This document shows, piece after piece, positions 1 to 7,819 of a DNA stretch of 64,000 nt. The notes below the pieces were generated by a model. That model made no database searches and was not told the origin of the DNA. It saw only the letters and a program-made list of their open reading frames with translations. Each line of letters starts with the position of its first letter. Within the stretch, counting starts at the first letter, position 1. The DNA is taken from contig NZ_OCNE01000004.1 of assembly GCF_900230195.1 (NCBI RefSeq), positions 124,001-188,000 of the forward strand. The letters are read 5' to 3'. Origin of the DNA: Streptomyces zhaozhouensis (GTDB taxonomy: Bacteria > Actinomycetota > Actinomycetes > Streptomycetales > Streptomycetaceae). A program made the translations under genes and the position numbers.

Positions 1-2
1 CG

Positions 3-488
3 GACCACATCCCGGCCGGCGCCGAGGCCGCGCGCCATCTCGCCGAGGACATCGGCGGGTTCGCCGGCACCAACGTGGGAGAGCTGGTCGGCACGCCGCT
101 GACCGCGCACTTCCTCGGCGGCTGCCCGATCGGGGACACCGCCGAGCGCGGGGTGGTCGACCCCTACCACCGGCTGCACGGCCACCCGGGGATCAGCGTG
201 GTCGACGGCTCGGCCGTCTCCGCCAACCTCGGCGTCAACCCGGCGCTGACCATCACCGCCCAGGCGGAGCGCGCGTTCGCGCTGTGGCCCAACGCGGGCG
301 AGCCGGACGCGCGGCCGGCACCCGACGAGCCCTACCGCTCGCTGCGCCCGACGCCGCCGCGCCGTCCGGCCGTTCCCGAGTCGGCCTTCGGCGCGCTGCG
401 GCTCCCGGTCGTGCTGCCCGTGCCCCCGGTGCCGCCACCCGCCTCGGGCGGGGACGACGAGGCGCCCCCTGGTGGTCTGGACCAGTGA
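3..488 (+). CDS. GMC-family oxidoreductase, C-terminal part (cut by window start)
   Basis: Only the last ~160 residues are present; the frame is open from the first bases. The segment with HFLGGCPIG, then VVDPYHRLHGHPGI, VVDGSAVSANLGVNPALTI and AERA is the FAD-contacting C-terminal signature of glucose-methanol-choline oxidoreductases, closest in style to cholesterol oxidase-like members that carry the HxLGG(C/T)P motif. A proline-rich, low-complexity tail of about 50 residues follows. Such enzymes oxidise an alcohol or sterol hydroxyl with FAD; the substrate cannot be read from this fragment. A strong hairpin 50 bp after the stop closes the transcript. Family assignment is firm, substrate unknown. 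Confidence 0.85.
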   Translation, partial: DHIPAGAEAARHLAEDIGGFAGTNVGELVGTPLTAHFLGGCPIGDTAERGVVDPYHRLHGHPGISVVDGSAVSANLGVNPALTITAQAERAFALWPNAGEPDARPAPDEPYRSLRPTPPRRPAVPESAFGALRLPVVLPVPPVPPPASGGDDEAPPGGLDQ

Positions 489-537
489 AGGGCATGGCGG
501 GGTGCCCGGGGTGCGGGGCGACATTCCGGACAGATGA

Positions 538-573
538 AGAGGCCCGCTCGACGGGGGAATGGAGCGGGCCTCT
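538..573 (+). terminator. Hairpin terminator after the GMC oxidoreductase gene
   Basis: A perfect 12-bp stem (AGAGGCCCGCTC pairing with GAGCGGGCCTCT) encloses a 12-nt loop and lies 50 bp after the upstream stop. There is no T-tract, as is usual for high-GC actinobacterial terminators. Confidence 0.7.
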
Positions 574-1181
574 CCGTTCATGATGGCACAGCCGGTAAAC
601 GGCTGTACATGTGCTGAGACCGTTGAATCGCGTGGAAGGTTGTTCGCCGCTCGGTCACGAAAGGGACACGGGCTTTCCGTCCCGTCTTCAGCCGCATCGC
701 CGGGCGGGCCGGGGCTCGCTCGGGGGAAGGGGTCCCGGGGGCCCCGGCCGCCGGCCGAGGCCCCCGGTCAGCACGGCGACAGGGCGGCGCCTGTGCTGGG
801 AGCGGCACCCGGGGGGTAGGCGCCGCTTTTCGTTGGTCGAACCACTGGAGGGGGGTGCGCCGTGGCTCGCCAACGTCCTTGGCCCCCGCTCGCGTGCGTC
901 GCCTCACGCGGGAGGCGGGGCGCTGCCCGCGAGGCCGGGGCGGCCGGTCCTCGGCGTCCCGAGAACCGGCCGTGGGGCGTGACCGGCCTGCTGTCCCCTG
1001 CTGCCCGGCCACCGCACCGGAGCGAGGTCCCACGGCGCGTGGTCCTCGCCACACCGCGCGGACCACGGCGCCTCATCGCCCCGGGGACACCACCTTCAAC
1101 GAAGCCTCGGGCGGGCGGTCACGCTCCGTACGGGTGACGCGTCGTGCCCCGGTTCGGCCGGCGCCTCCCGGGGCCGGTGGG
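574..1181. other. Gene-free stretch with one long imperfect hairpin
   Basis: About 600 bp without a believable coding region. Open frames here are Arg/Pro/Ala-rich and have no ribosome binding site or recognisable domain. The one clear structure is a hairpin at 941-972: CGGCCGGT, a mismatch, CTCGG, a 4-nt loop, CCGAG, a mismatch, ACCGGCCG. It could terminate the minus-strand chorismate mutase transcript or belong to an unrecognised RNA. Nothing else stands out. Confidence 0.4.
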
Positions 1182-1523
1182 TCAGACGCGGCCCCGGCAG
1201 AGTTCCAGCAGCGTCATCGCCAACGCGGTGCCCGGCTGGCCCAACTCCGCGTGCCAGCGGCGCAGTACCTCGTTCTCCCGCGCGAGGTCGGTCCGCCGGC
1301 CGCCGCGCGCCATCCGGATGTGCTGCACGCCCTCGGAGAGCGCCATGCGCCGGCGAAGGAGACGCACGATCTCCTCGTCCAGCGCGTCGATGTCGGCGCG
1401 CGCCCGCGCGATGGCCGCCTCGGGGTCGGCGTCGGCGCCTTCGGTGCCGGCGGGGGCTTCGAGGCCGGCCGCGCCTTCGGTGCCGGCGGCCCGGGGCGGG
1501 GTGGTGGTCGTCTGAGTCGTCAT
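1182..1523 (-). CDS. Chorismate mutase (AroQ type)
   Basis: A 113-residue protein converting chorismate to prephenate, the branch point to phenylalanine and tyrosine. After a Thr/Pro/Ala-rich tail of ~35 residues comes the all-helical AroQ core: ARADIDALDEEIVRLLRRRMALSEGVQHIRMARGG, with the helix-1 Arg and active-site Lys/Arg positions typical of the family, then ARENEVLRRWHAELG. The ATG is chosen because AGGGAGA lies 7 nt upstream; the frame remains open further upstream but that part is non-conserved and overlaps the leader structure. A leader peptide with adjacent Phe/Tyr codons and a terminator hairpin precede it, implying control by aromatic amino acid supply. It diverges from guaA, a usual streptomycete neighbour. 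Confidence 0.88.
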   Translation of the reverse strand: MTTQTTTTPPRAAGTEGAAGLEAPAGTEGADADPEAAIARARADIDALDEEIVRLLRRRMALSEGVQHIRMARGGRRTDLARENEVLRRWHAELGQPGTALAMTLLELCRGRV

Positions 1524-1587
1524 GATCCGTTCTCCCTGGAACTGTCCCCCGAAGTCCGGGACCGGAGCGTCCGGCCCACGAACGCGA

Positions 1588-1625
1588 CGACGCCCCGGGC
1601 CGGTTGATCCGGGCCCGGGGCGTCG
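1588..1625 (-). terminator. Attenuator terminator hairpin in the chorismate mutase leader
   Basis: A perfect 14-bp stem (CGACGCCCCGGGCC pairing with GGCCCGGGGCGTCG) with a 10-nt loop lies between the leader peptide stop and the chorismate mutase start, ending 64 nt before that start. On the transcript, its 5' arm (bases complementary to 1617-1625) can alternatively pair with GGGGagTGTCG encoded by 1653-1663, inside the leader peptide gene. That gives mutually exclusive antiterminator and terminator folds. Confidence 0.65.
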
Positions 1626-1639
1626 GGGAGTCTTCATTG

Positions 1640-1720
1640 TCAGTGCCGCGTGCGACACTCCCCATGACAACCGACCGGGCCGGTGCCATAGGTGAAGAAG
1701 ATGTGTCGCCGCTGTGCCAT
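1640..1720 (-). CDS. Leader peptide with Phe-Phe-Thr-Tyr (attenuator of chorismate mutase gene)
   Basis: A 26-codon frame beginning [12 protein letters not shown] and ending CRTRH then TGA. Residues 8, 9 and 11 are Phe, Phe and Tyr, the two end products made from prephenate. The stop lies 15 nt before the terminator stem. The ATG sits 7 nt after a good -10 box, so the transcript is essentially leaderless, which explains the absence of a Shine-Dalgarno sequence. Inferred role: a ribosome stalled at the Phe/Tyr codons leaves codons 20-23 free to pair with the terminator's first arm, allowing read-through; a ribosome reaching the stop masks them and termination follows. Not experimentally shown here; conservation in relatives would be decisive. 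Confidence 0.65.
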   Translation of the reverse strand: MAQRRHIFFTYGTGPVGCHGECRTRH

Positions 1721-1727
1721 GCGCCCG

Positions 1728-1756
1728 AGTATGCCACTGCCCGCCGCCGCCCCCAA
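1728..1756 (-). promoter_or_regulatory. Promoter for the chorismate mutase leader transcript
   Basis: On the minus strand TTGGGG (complement of 1751-1756) and CATACT (complement of 1728-1733) are separated by 17 bp. The -10 box ends 7 nt before the leader peptide ATG, the spacing expected of a leaderless transcript. Confidence 0.5.
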
Positions 1757-1828
1757 GGCCCCCGCCGCCCCGGCCCTCGCCCCGGGCCCGGCCCGTGGAC
1801 GCCAGGACCGCGGCCCCCGGGCCGCCGG

Positions 1829-1834
1829 TAGACT
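1829..1834 (+). promoter_or_regulatory. Candidate -10 box for guaA
   Basis: TAGACT matches the actinobacterial TANNNT -10 pattern and would give guaA an untranslated leader of about 150 nt. No convincing -35 is visible. No purine riboswitch was recognised in the leader. Confidence 0.3.
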
Positions 1835-1989
1835 CGGGCCACACCCCCACACCGCGCGCCCGCGCGGCGACCACCTCGCCGCCGCCCGGACGCCGGCACC
1901 CCGCATCACCCGCACCCATCGCATCACCGCACCGCTCGCACCAAAGACGCCGACAGGCAGCAGGCCGGGTAGGCACGAAAGGCAGTTCT

Positions 1990-3585
1990 GTGGCATCCGT
2001 GGCAACCGTGGCAGAGACGGCCCCCCAGGACACGGTCCTCGTCGTCGACTTCGGCGCGCAGTACGCCCAGCTCATCGCCCGCAGGGTCAGGGAGGCCCGG
2101 GTCTACAGCGAGATCGTGCCCTCCACCACCCCGGTGGACGAGATCCTCGCCAGGCGCCCGAGCGCGATCATCCTCTCCGGCGGCCCCTCGTCCGTGTACG
2201 CCGAGGACGCCCCCGGCATCGACCCCGCGATCTTCGAGGCGGGCGTGCCCGTCTTCGGGATGTGTTACGGCTTCCAGCTGATGGCCCAGGCCCTCGGCGG
2301 CACGGTCGACAACACCGGCGCCCGCGAGTACGGCCGCACCCAGCTGTCGGTGACCCGCTCCGGTTCGACCCTCTTCGAGGGGACGCCCGACGAGCAGCAG
2401 GTCTGGATGTCGCACGGCGACGCCTGCTCGGCCGCGCCCGAGGGCTTCGTGGTGACTGCCGCCACGGACACCGTTCCCGTCGCCGCGTTCGAGAACGACG
2501 AGCGCCGGCTCTACGGCGTCCAGCACCACCCCGAGGTGCTGCACTCCACCCACGGCCAGCAGGTGCTGGAGCACTTCCTCTACCGGGGCGCCAGGATCGA
2601 CCCGAGCTGGACGACCGGCTCCATCGTCGAGGAGCAGGTCGCGGCCATCCGCGCCCAGATCGGCTCCAAGCGCGCCATCTGCGCGCTCTCCGGCGGCGTC
2701 GACTCGGCGGTCGCCGCCGCGCTGGTCAACCGGGCCGTCGGCGAGCAGCTCACCTGCGTCTACGTCGACCACGGGCTGATGCGCAAGGGCGAGACCGAGC
2801 AGGTCGAGAAGGACTTCGTCGCCGCGACGGGCGCGACGCTGCGGCTGGTCGACGCCTCGGAACGCTTCCTCGACGCGCTGGCCGGGGTCTCCGACCCGGA
2901 GACCAAGCGGAAGATCATCGGCCGCGAGTTCATCCGGGTCTTCGAGCAGGCGCAGGCCGAGCTCGTCGCCGAGGCCGGCGCCGCCGGGGAGGACGTGGCC
3001 TTCCTCGTCCAGGGCACCCTCTACCCCGACGTCGTCGAGTCCGGCGGCGGGACGGGCACTGCCAACATCAAGTCCCACCACAACGTGGGCGGTCTCCCCG
3101 AGGACATCGAGTTCCAACTGGTCGAGCCGCTGCGGCAGTTGTTCAAGGACGAGGTCCGCCTGGTCGGCCAGGAGCTGGGCCTGCCGGAGGAGATCGTCCA
3201 CCGCCAGCCGTTCCCCGGCCCCGGCCTGGGCATCCGCATCATCGGCGAGGTCACCAGGGAACGCCTGGACCTGCTGCGCGAGGCCGACGCCATCGTCCGC
3301 GAGGAGCTGACGGCCGCCGGCCTCGACCGCGACATCTGGCAGTGCCCCGTCGTCCTCCTCGCCGACGTCCGCAGCGTCGGCGTCCAGGGCGACGGCCGCA
3401 CCTACGGCCACCCGATCGTGCTGCGCCCGGTCAGCTCCGAGGACGCCATGACGGCCGACTGGTCCCGCCTCCCGTACGACCTGCTGGCCCGCATCTCCAA
3501 CCGCATCACCAACGAGGTCCGCGACGTCAACCGCGTCACCCTCGACATCACGAGCAAGCCGCCCGGCACGATCGAGTGGGAGTGA
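1990..3585 (+). CDS. guaA: GMP synthase (glutamine-hydrolysing)
   Basis: Makes GMP from XMP, glutamine and ATP, the last step of guanine nucleotide synthesis. The 531-residue product has the class I glutamine amidotransferase domain first (nucleophile Cys92 in GMCYGFQ; HHPEV carrying the catalytic His-x-Glu), then the ATP pyrophosphatase domain with the PP-loop [12 protein letters not shown], and the C-terminal dimerisation domain ending KPPGTIEWE. Length is normal for the family. The GTG start is chosen because GAAAGG lies 7 nt upstream and the conserved sequence begins about 14 residues later; the longer open frame upstream is Pro/Arg-rich noise. It stands alone, divergent from the chorismate mutase gene. 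Confidence 0.97.
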   Translation: MASVATVAETAPQDTVLVVDFGAQYAQLIARRVREARVYSEIVPSTTPVDEILARRPSAIILSGGPSSVYAEDAPGIDPAIFEAGVPVFGMCYGFQLMAQALGGTVDNTGAREYGRTQLSVTRSGSTLFEGTPDEQQVWMSHGDACSAAPEGFVVTAATDTVPVAAFENDERRLYGVQHHPEVLHSTHGQQVLEHFLYRGARIDPSWTTGSIVEEQVAAIRAQIGSKRAICALSGGVDSAVAAALVNRAVGEQLTCVYVDHGLMRKGETEQVEKDFVAATGATLRLVDASERFLDALAGVSDPETKRKIIGREFIRVFEQAQAELVAEAGAAGEDVAFLVQGTLYPDVVESGGGTGTANIKSHHNVGGLPEDIEFQLVEPLRQLFKDEVRLVGQELGLPEEIVHRQPFPGPGLGIRIIGEVTRERLDLLREADAIVREELTAAGLDRDIWQCPVVLLADVRSVGVQGDGRTYGHPIVLRPVSSEDAMTADWSRLPYDLLARISNRITNEVRDVNRVTLDITSKPPGTIEWE

Positions 3586-3606
3586 CCGGCGGGGGCGGGG
3601 GAACGC

Positions 3607-3984
3607 TCAGGAGGGGTCCCGGTGCCGGAGGGAGCGGCGGTGGGCGAGGCCGGTGCGGGCGAGGAGGCCGCCGACCATGGCGAAGAGGCTGACGGCGCTC
3701 GCCGCGTAGATCATCGTGAAGACGCGCGAGAGGGTCGTGGTGGGCGCCAGGTCGCCGTAGCCGATGGTCAGGCCCGTGGTCACCGAGAAGTACAGCGACT
3801 CCAGCACCGACCAGTGCTCGTGCACCCGGTAGAAGACCGTCCCGGTGACCAGGACGAGCAGCAGGGAGAGCGCGGCGCCGCGGAACGAGGGGGCGCGCCA
3901 CGCCTCTCGTCCCGCCGCGACCAGCGCCGCCGCGAGCACCACGAATCCGAACACCGCCCCAGTCTTGGCCAGCGGCGGCGCCAA
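3607..3984 (-). CDS. Small two-helix potassium channel protein
   Basis: A membrane protein with one hydrophobic helix (FGFVVLAAALVAA), a second around SLLLVLVTGTVFY, then a pore loop SVTTGLTIGYGDLAP with the K+ selectivity filter TIGYGD, and an inner helix FTMIYAASAVSLFAMVGGLLA. This is the ion-channel-2 fold; no RCK or cyclic-nucleotide domain is present. The start is uncertain: TTG at 3984 follows the response regulator stop (4004) by 19 nt and is preferred, whereas an ATG at 4086 would overlap that gene by 83 bp and add a Ser/Pro-rich tail unlike a channel. It probably lies in the same transcript as the two-component genes. Converges on guaA. Confidence 0.8.
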   Translation of the reverse strand: MAPPLAKTGAVFGFVVLAAALVAAGREAWRAPSFRGAALSLLLVLVTGTVFYRVHEHWSVLESLYFSVTTGLTIGYGDLAPTTTLSRVFTMIYAASAVSLFAMVGGLLARTGLAHRRSLRHRDPS

Positions 3985-4003
3985 CCCGGGGAGCGACGCG
4001 GGC

Positions 4004-4684
4004 TCAGACGAGCCGGCGCGCGGTCGCCCAACGGGTGAGCTCGTGGCGGTTGGAGAGCTGGAGCTTGCGGAGCACCGCCGAGACATGGCTCTCGACCGTC
4101 TTCACGGAGATGAACAGCTCCTTGCCGACCTCCTTGTACGCGTAACCGCGGGCGATCAGCCGCAGCACCTCGCGTTCGCGCTGGGTCAGCCGGTCCATGT
4201 CCTCGTCGACGGGCGGGGCCTCGGAGGAGGCGAACGCGTCCAGCACGAAGCCCGCGAGCCGCGGGGAGAAGACCGCGTCGCCGTCCGAGACGCGGAAGAT
4301 CGCGTCGACCAGGTCGGTCCCGGTGATCGTCTTGGTGACGTACCCGCGCGCGCCGCCGCGGATGACGCCGATGACGTCCTCGGCCGCGTCGGAGACGGAG
4401 AGCGCGAGGAAACGGACCGGGTTGGCCGCCGCGCTCATCAGCTCCGAGCTGCGGCGCAGCACCTCGACGCCGCCGCCGCCCGGCAGGTGCACGTCCAGCA
4501 GCACCACGTCGGGCGCGGCGGCCTTGATCACGGTGATCGCCTGGTCGACGTCGCCGGCCTCGCCGACCACCTCGACGCCGGTCTCCTCGGTGCGGCCGAT
4601 CTCGGCCTGCACCCCCGCGCGGAACATGCGGTGGTCGTCGACCAGCACCACCCGGGCGCGTCGTTCCTCCGGTGACCGGTTCAT
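4004..4684 (-). CDS. LuxR/NarL-family response regulator
   Basis: A 226-residue regulator. The receiver domain (residues ~10-130) has the acidic pair in VLVDDH, phosphoacceptor Asp64 in LLDVHLP, and Lys in GYVTKTITG. The LuxR-type helix-turn-helix lies at ~160-215 (LTQREREVLRLIARGYAYKEV, then KTVESHVSAVLRKL). Its start overlaps the stop of the upstream sensor kinase gene by 4 bp (ATGA), so the two are translationally coupled and form a cognate pair. Likely targets, by analogy with PspC-linked systems, are envelope genes, perhaps the divergent PspC-domain gene, but no operator was identified. Confidence 0.93.
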   Translation of the reverse strand: MNRSPEERRARVVLVDDHRMFRAGVQAEIGRTEETGVEVVGEAGDVDQAITVIKAAAPDVVLLDVHLPGGGGVEVLRRSSELMSAAANPVRFLALSVSDAAEDVIGVIRGGARGYVTKTITGTDLVDAIFRVSDGDAVFSPRLAGFVLDAFASSEAPPVDEDMDRLTQREREVLRLIARGYAYKEVGKELFISVKTVESHVSAVLRKLQLSNRHELTRWATARRLV

Positions 4685-5964
4685 TCGGATCGCTCCATCG
4701 TCAGCTCCACCTCTGTGCCCTCGCCTGGTGTGGACCGTACCCGGGCGGTGCCGCCGTTGCGCCGCATCCGGCCCACGATGGACTCGCGCACGCCCATCCG
4801 GTCGGCCGGCACCGAGTCCTGGTCGAAGCCCGGCCCCCGGTCGCGCACCGAGACGAAGACCGTGCGGCCCTCGACCTCGGCGAACACCCGGATGGGCCCG
4901 CCCTCCCCACCGTACTTGGCCGCGTTGACCATGGCCTCACGCGCTGCCTGGAGCGCGGCGCCCAGCGGTTCGTCGAGGGGGCAGTCGCCGACGCAGACCA
5001 CCTCGATCTGCACCCCGTGGTGGTCCTCGACGGAGGCGGCGGTGGCGCGCACCGCCTCGGCGAGGGTCTTCGGCTCGTCGTCGTCCTCCACCGGCTGGGC
5101 GTCGCCGGACTCGGCGGAACGGTAGAGCCAGGCGCGGAGTTCGCGTTCCTGGGCGCGCGCGAGGCGGGCGACCTCGCGGCCGTTCTCGGCGTTGCGCTGG
5201 ATCAACGTCAGGGTGTGCAGCACCGAGTCGTGCACGTGGGCGGCGACCTCGGCGCGTTCCTGGGCGCGGATGCGCATGGTGCGCTCCTCGGAGAGGTCCT
5301 GCACGATCCGCACCAGATAGGGCCCGGCCAGCAGCGCGATGCCGACGACCACGGCGACCGACGCCTGGAGCGCGACGCCCAGGCTCTCGGTGGCCGCGCC
5401 GCCCTGGCCCACCACGAAGACGGAGACGCCGGCGCCGACGAGGACCGCGCCGGCCGCGCTGCGCAGCAGCGGCAGCCAGCGGCTTCTGCGGGTGGCCTCG
5501 GCCCAGGCGGCGCGGCGCGAGTTGTCCGCCTGGCGCCAGACGACCGCGGCGCCGACGCCGATGATCAGCAACGGCAGCAGGTAGCGCGAGGAGATCGGGT
5601 ACTGGATGCTGCCGGCGAACGCGAAGAGCGCGACGGCCAGCACCAGGAACGCGACCAGCGACTCCTTGCCCGGCTTGCGCCAGGTCATTCTGCGGCGCGC
5701 CGGCGCGGCCGGCGTGGTCTCCGGGGCGCCGAGCGGCACCACGAACCAGAAGACCGCGTAGAGCAGCACGCCCAGTCCGTTGGAGGAGAACAGCACCAGC
5801 AGGATCACCCGGACCCAGGAGACCGGGACGCCCAGGTGCCCGGCCAGGCCCTGGGCGACTCCGCCCAACCAGCGTCCGTCCGCGCTGCGGTAGAGCTTGC
5901 GGACCGGTGCCTCGTCCCCGGCGCTCGCGTAGGGCGTGGCCATCGTCATGCCCCGCATCGTCAC
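4681..5964 (-). CDS. PspC-domain sensor histidine kinase
   Basis: A 427-residue membrane kinase. An N-terminal PspC domain (residues ~21-79: VRKLYRSADGRWLGGVAQGLAG, then a hydrophobic stretch) is followed by several transmembrane helices to ~residue 216, a HisKA_3-like dimerisation helix with probable phosphoacceptor His245 in HVHDSVLHTLTLIQ, and an HATPase domain with EAMVNAAKYGG (N box) and DRGPGFD (G1 box). The PspC domain fused to the kinase suggests it senses membrane stress directly. Three in-frame ATGs lie in the first eight codons, so the start may be 9-21 nt further in. Coupled to the response regulator and divergent from a second PspC-domain protein 108 bp away. Confidence 0.9.
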   Translation of the reverse strand: MTMRGMTMATPYASAGDEAPVRKLYRSADGRWLGGVAQGLAGHLGVPVSWVRVILLVLFSSNGLGVLLYAVFWFVVPLGAPETTPAAPARRRMTWRKPGKESLVAFLVLAVALFAFAGSIQYPISSRYLLPLLIIGVGAAVVWRQADNSRRAAWAEATRRSRWLPLLRSAAGAVLVGAGVSVFVVGQGGAATESLGVALQASVAVVVGIALLAGPYLVRIVQDLSEERTMRIRAQERAEVAAHVHDSVLHTLTLIQRNAENGREVARLARAQERELRAWLYRSAESGDAQPVEDDDEPKTLAEAVRATAASVEDHHGVQIEVVCVGDCPLDEPLGAALQAAREAMVNAAKYGGEGGPIRVFAEVEGRTVFVSVRDRGPGFDQDSVPADRMGVRESIVGRMRRNGGTARVRSTPGEGTEVELTMERSE

Positions 5965-6072
5965 ACGAGCCGTCCCGCCCGCACATCAGGGGTGCCCCGG
6001 AAGGGGACGTCAGGGGCGCTCTCCGGGGCTCCCCCGATTCCGTCGCGGGGCGGACGGGGAGAGGATGACCCC

Positions 6073-7488
6073 ATGACCGACGACCGTACGTGGCCGGGGG
6101 CCGGCACCGGGCCGACCTCGACGGCGACGCCGCCGGCGCCCGCCGAGGCACCGTTGCGCCGCTCTCGCAAGCACAAGGTGATCGGCGGTGTGTGCGGCGG
6201 CTTCGGCCGGCACTACCGGATGGACCCGGTGATCTTCCGGGTGTCGCTGGTGGTGCTGTCGGTGCTGGGCGGTCTCGGGCTGGTCGTGTACGGCGTCGCC
6301 TGGCTGATCACGCCGTTCGAGGGCGAGGAGGAGAACGAGGGGCGGCGGCTGCTCTCCGGCCGGGTCGAGGGGCCGGGGCTGACGGCGCTGCTCTTCGTGG
6401 TCGCCGGGTGCGGGCTGCTGCTGGCGTCGTTGGGGGGCAGCCGGACGACGACGTGGTTCTCGCTCGAGGTGCTGGCCGCGTTGGCGGCGGCCGCCTACTG
6501 GGCGAAGTACCGGCGGGGGGCCGAGCAGGAGACGACGCCCGAGGGGACGCCGGCGCACCCGAAGCTGGCGCAGGCCGCGGCCGAGGCGCCGCCGGAGGCG
6601 CGGCGGCCCCCGGCGCCGAGCGGCCCCTCGTGGTGGCGGGGGAACGCGGGCCAGGCCAGCTATCTGTGGGGTCCGGAGCAGGCGGCGCCGGGCGACTACA
6701 CCCAGACGGGCGCCCCGCCGGCCGGGCGTCCGCCGGCGCCGGGGTCGGCCGGCCGTCCCGGCGGGCCGCCGGTGCCGCCGCCGCAGCCGCGTGAGCTGCG
6801 GCTGGGCGGGCTGGTGTTCCTCGGCGCGGTGCTCGCGTTCGGCGCCGGTCTCGCGGCGTCCTGGGCCAGTCAGCCGCTGGGGCCCGCGCTGGTCGTCGGT
6901 TTCTCCTCGGCGCTGGTGGTCTTCGCCGTCGGGCTGGTGGTCAGCGCCTTCTGGGGGCGGCTGGGGGCCGGCACGATCGTCTCCGTGCTGCTGACGGGCG
7001 CGATGCTGGCGGGCGCCTCCGTGCTGCCGGAGAACATCACCACCAGCTGGGAGAGCCACGAATGGCGGCCGGGTGACGCGGAGATGGTCCGGCCCCAGTA
7101 CGAACTGGGCAGCGGGCAGGCCGAGTTGGACCTGACGGGGGTGGACCTGGAGGCCGGGGGCACGTTGGCCACCGAGGTGCGGGCCGGCGCCGGCGAGGTC
7201 ACCGTGCTGGTGCCCTACGACGTCGACCTGGAGGTCTCGGTGGACATCGGCGCCGGGGCGTTCACCTACCAGCCGCTGCGCGGCCTCGGGGACAACGACA
7301 ACCGCGACTCCTGGGGCGGCTTCGGGCAGGACCGTCTCCTGGAGTATCCGGCCGTGGTCGACGCGGCCGAGGAGACGGAACGCGAGGCCGCGGGGGAGAC
7401 GGTGGAGAACGCACGGATGGAGCTGCGGCTGGAGATGGGCATCGGGCATGTCCAGGTCCAGCGCGCGGGAGAGGAGCCACGGCCGTGA
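6073..7488 (+). CDS. PspC-domain membrane protein with LiaF-like C-terminus
   Basis: A 471-residue membrane protein. Residues ~30-85 form a PspC domain (SRKHKVIGGVCGGFGRHYRMD, then a helix ending WLITPF). Further transmembrane pairs flank a Pro/Gly/Ala-rich cytosolic stretch at ~160-235. The last ~130 residues contain QYELGSGQAELDLTGVDL and AGAGEVTVLVPYDVDLEV, the repetitive beta pattern of LiaF/toast-rack type domains. The ATG is preceded by GGAGAGG. It is divergent from the PspC kinase gene, so it may be the kinase's partner or target in envelope stress sensing (inference). The small membrane gene downstream overlaps it by 4 bp. Confidence 0.85.
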   Translation: MTDDRTWPGAGTGPTSTATPPAPAEAPLRRSRKHKVIGGVCGGFGRHYRMDPVIFRVSLVVLSVLGGLGLVVYGVAWLITPFEGEEENEGRRLLSGRVEGPGLTALLFVVAGCGLLLASLGGSRTTTWFSLEVLAALAAAAYWAKYRRGAEQETTPEGTPAHPKLAQAAAEAPPEARRPPAPSGPSWWRGNAGQASYLWGPEQAAPGDYTQTGAPPAGRPPAPGSAGRPGGPPVPPPQPRELRLGGLVFLGAVLAFGAGLAASWASQPLGPALVVGFSSALVVFAVGLVVSAFWGRLGAGTIVSVLLTGAMLAGASVLPENITTSWESHEWRPGDAEMVRPQYELGSGQAELDLTGVDLEAGGTLATEVRAGAGEVTVLVPYDVDLEVSVDIGAGAFTYQPLRGLGDNDNRDSWGGFGQDRLLEYPAVVDAAEETEREAAGETVENARMELRLEMGIGHVQVQRAGEEPRP

Positions 7489-7799
7489 GCGACGGAGGAC
7501 ATCGGTGCCGGGCGGGCCGCCGCCCCCGGGTGGGGCGCCACCGGTTCGAACCGGCCCGGCTGGTGCTGGGGTTGTGTCTGCTGCCGATCGCGGCGCTCTA
7601 CGCCCTGGACGCCGTCGACGAGACCGACGTGCCCGTGGCGGCGCGGTTCGCGATGCTGCCGGCCGCGCTGCTGCTGGCGGCCGTGGTCGCGGTGATCGCC
7701 GTCGCGGTGCGCCGGGCGAGGGGGCCGCGCGAGACGGCGAAGGCGCGGGAGACGGCGAAGGCGCGGGAGGCGGACGAGGTGGGCGCCGGCGAGGGGTAG
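7485..7799 (+). CDS. Small hypothetical two-helix membrane protein
   Basis: A 104-residue protein of unknown function whose GTG start overlaps the upstream TGA (GTGA), implying translational coupling with the PspC/LiaF-like gene. An Arg-rich N-terminus of ~25 residues precedes a helix (LVLGLCLLPIAALYAL), a short loop with acidic residues, a second helix (FAMLPAALLLAAVVAVIAVAV) and a charged tail containing the repeated ETAKARETAKARE. The tail repeat comes from a tandem 15-bp DNA repeat. Likely an accessory of the membrane protein upstream. Confidence 0.75.
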   Translation: MSDGGHRCRAGRRPRVGRHRFEPARLVLGLCLLPIAALYALDAVDETDVPVAARFAMLPAALLLAAVVAVIAVAVRRARGPRETAKARETAKAREADEVGAGEG

Positions 7800-7800
7800 G

Positions 7801-7819
7801 TAAGGTTAGCCTTACCTGA
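7801..7819 (+). promoter_or_regulatory. Iron box (DmdR/IdeR-type operator) overlapping the VOC gene start
   Basis: TAAGGTTAGCCTTACCTGA matches the 19-bp actinobacterial iron box TTAGGTTAGGCTAACCTAA at 15 of 19 positions, with the core AGGTTAG-C-CTTACCT. Its last base is the A of the downstream ATG. A bound repressor would block the promoter and start region directly, so iron-replete repression is predicted. Confidence 0.7.

Noticed and set aside
574..1181. Open frames on both strands (162 and 250 residues) downstream of the GMC gene
   Set aside because: Arg/Pro/Ala-rich composition, no ribosome binding site and no recognisable domain; typical of high-GC antisense noise.
1835..1989. Guanine riboswitch in the guaA leader
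   Set aside because: No sequence resembling the purine riboswitch three-way junction could be seen.
3985..4086. ATG start of the potassium channel at 4086
   Set aside because: It would overlap the response regulator by 83 bp and add a Ser/Pro-rich tail; the TTG after the regulator's stop is more plausible, though not proven.
4672..6072. A long plus-strand frame running in frame into the PspC/LiaF gene (938 residues in total)
   Set aside because: This part is antisense to the histidine kinase. The real gene starts at 6073, where GGAGAGG and the PspC domain begin.
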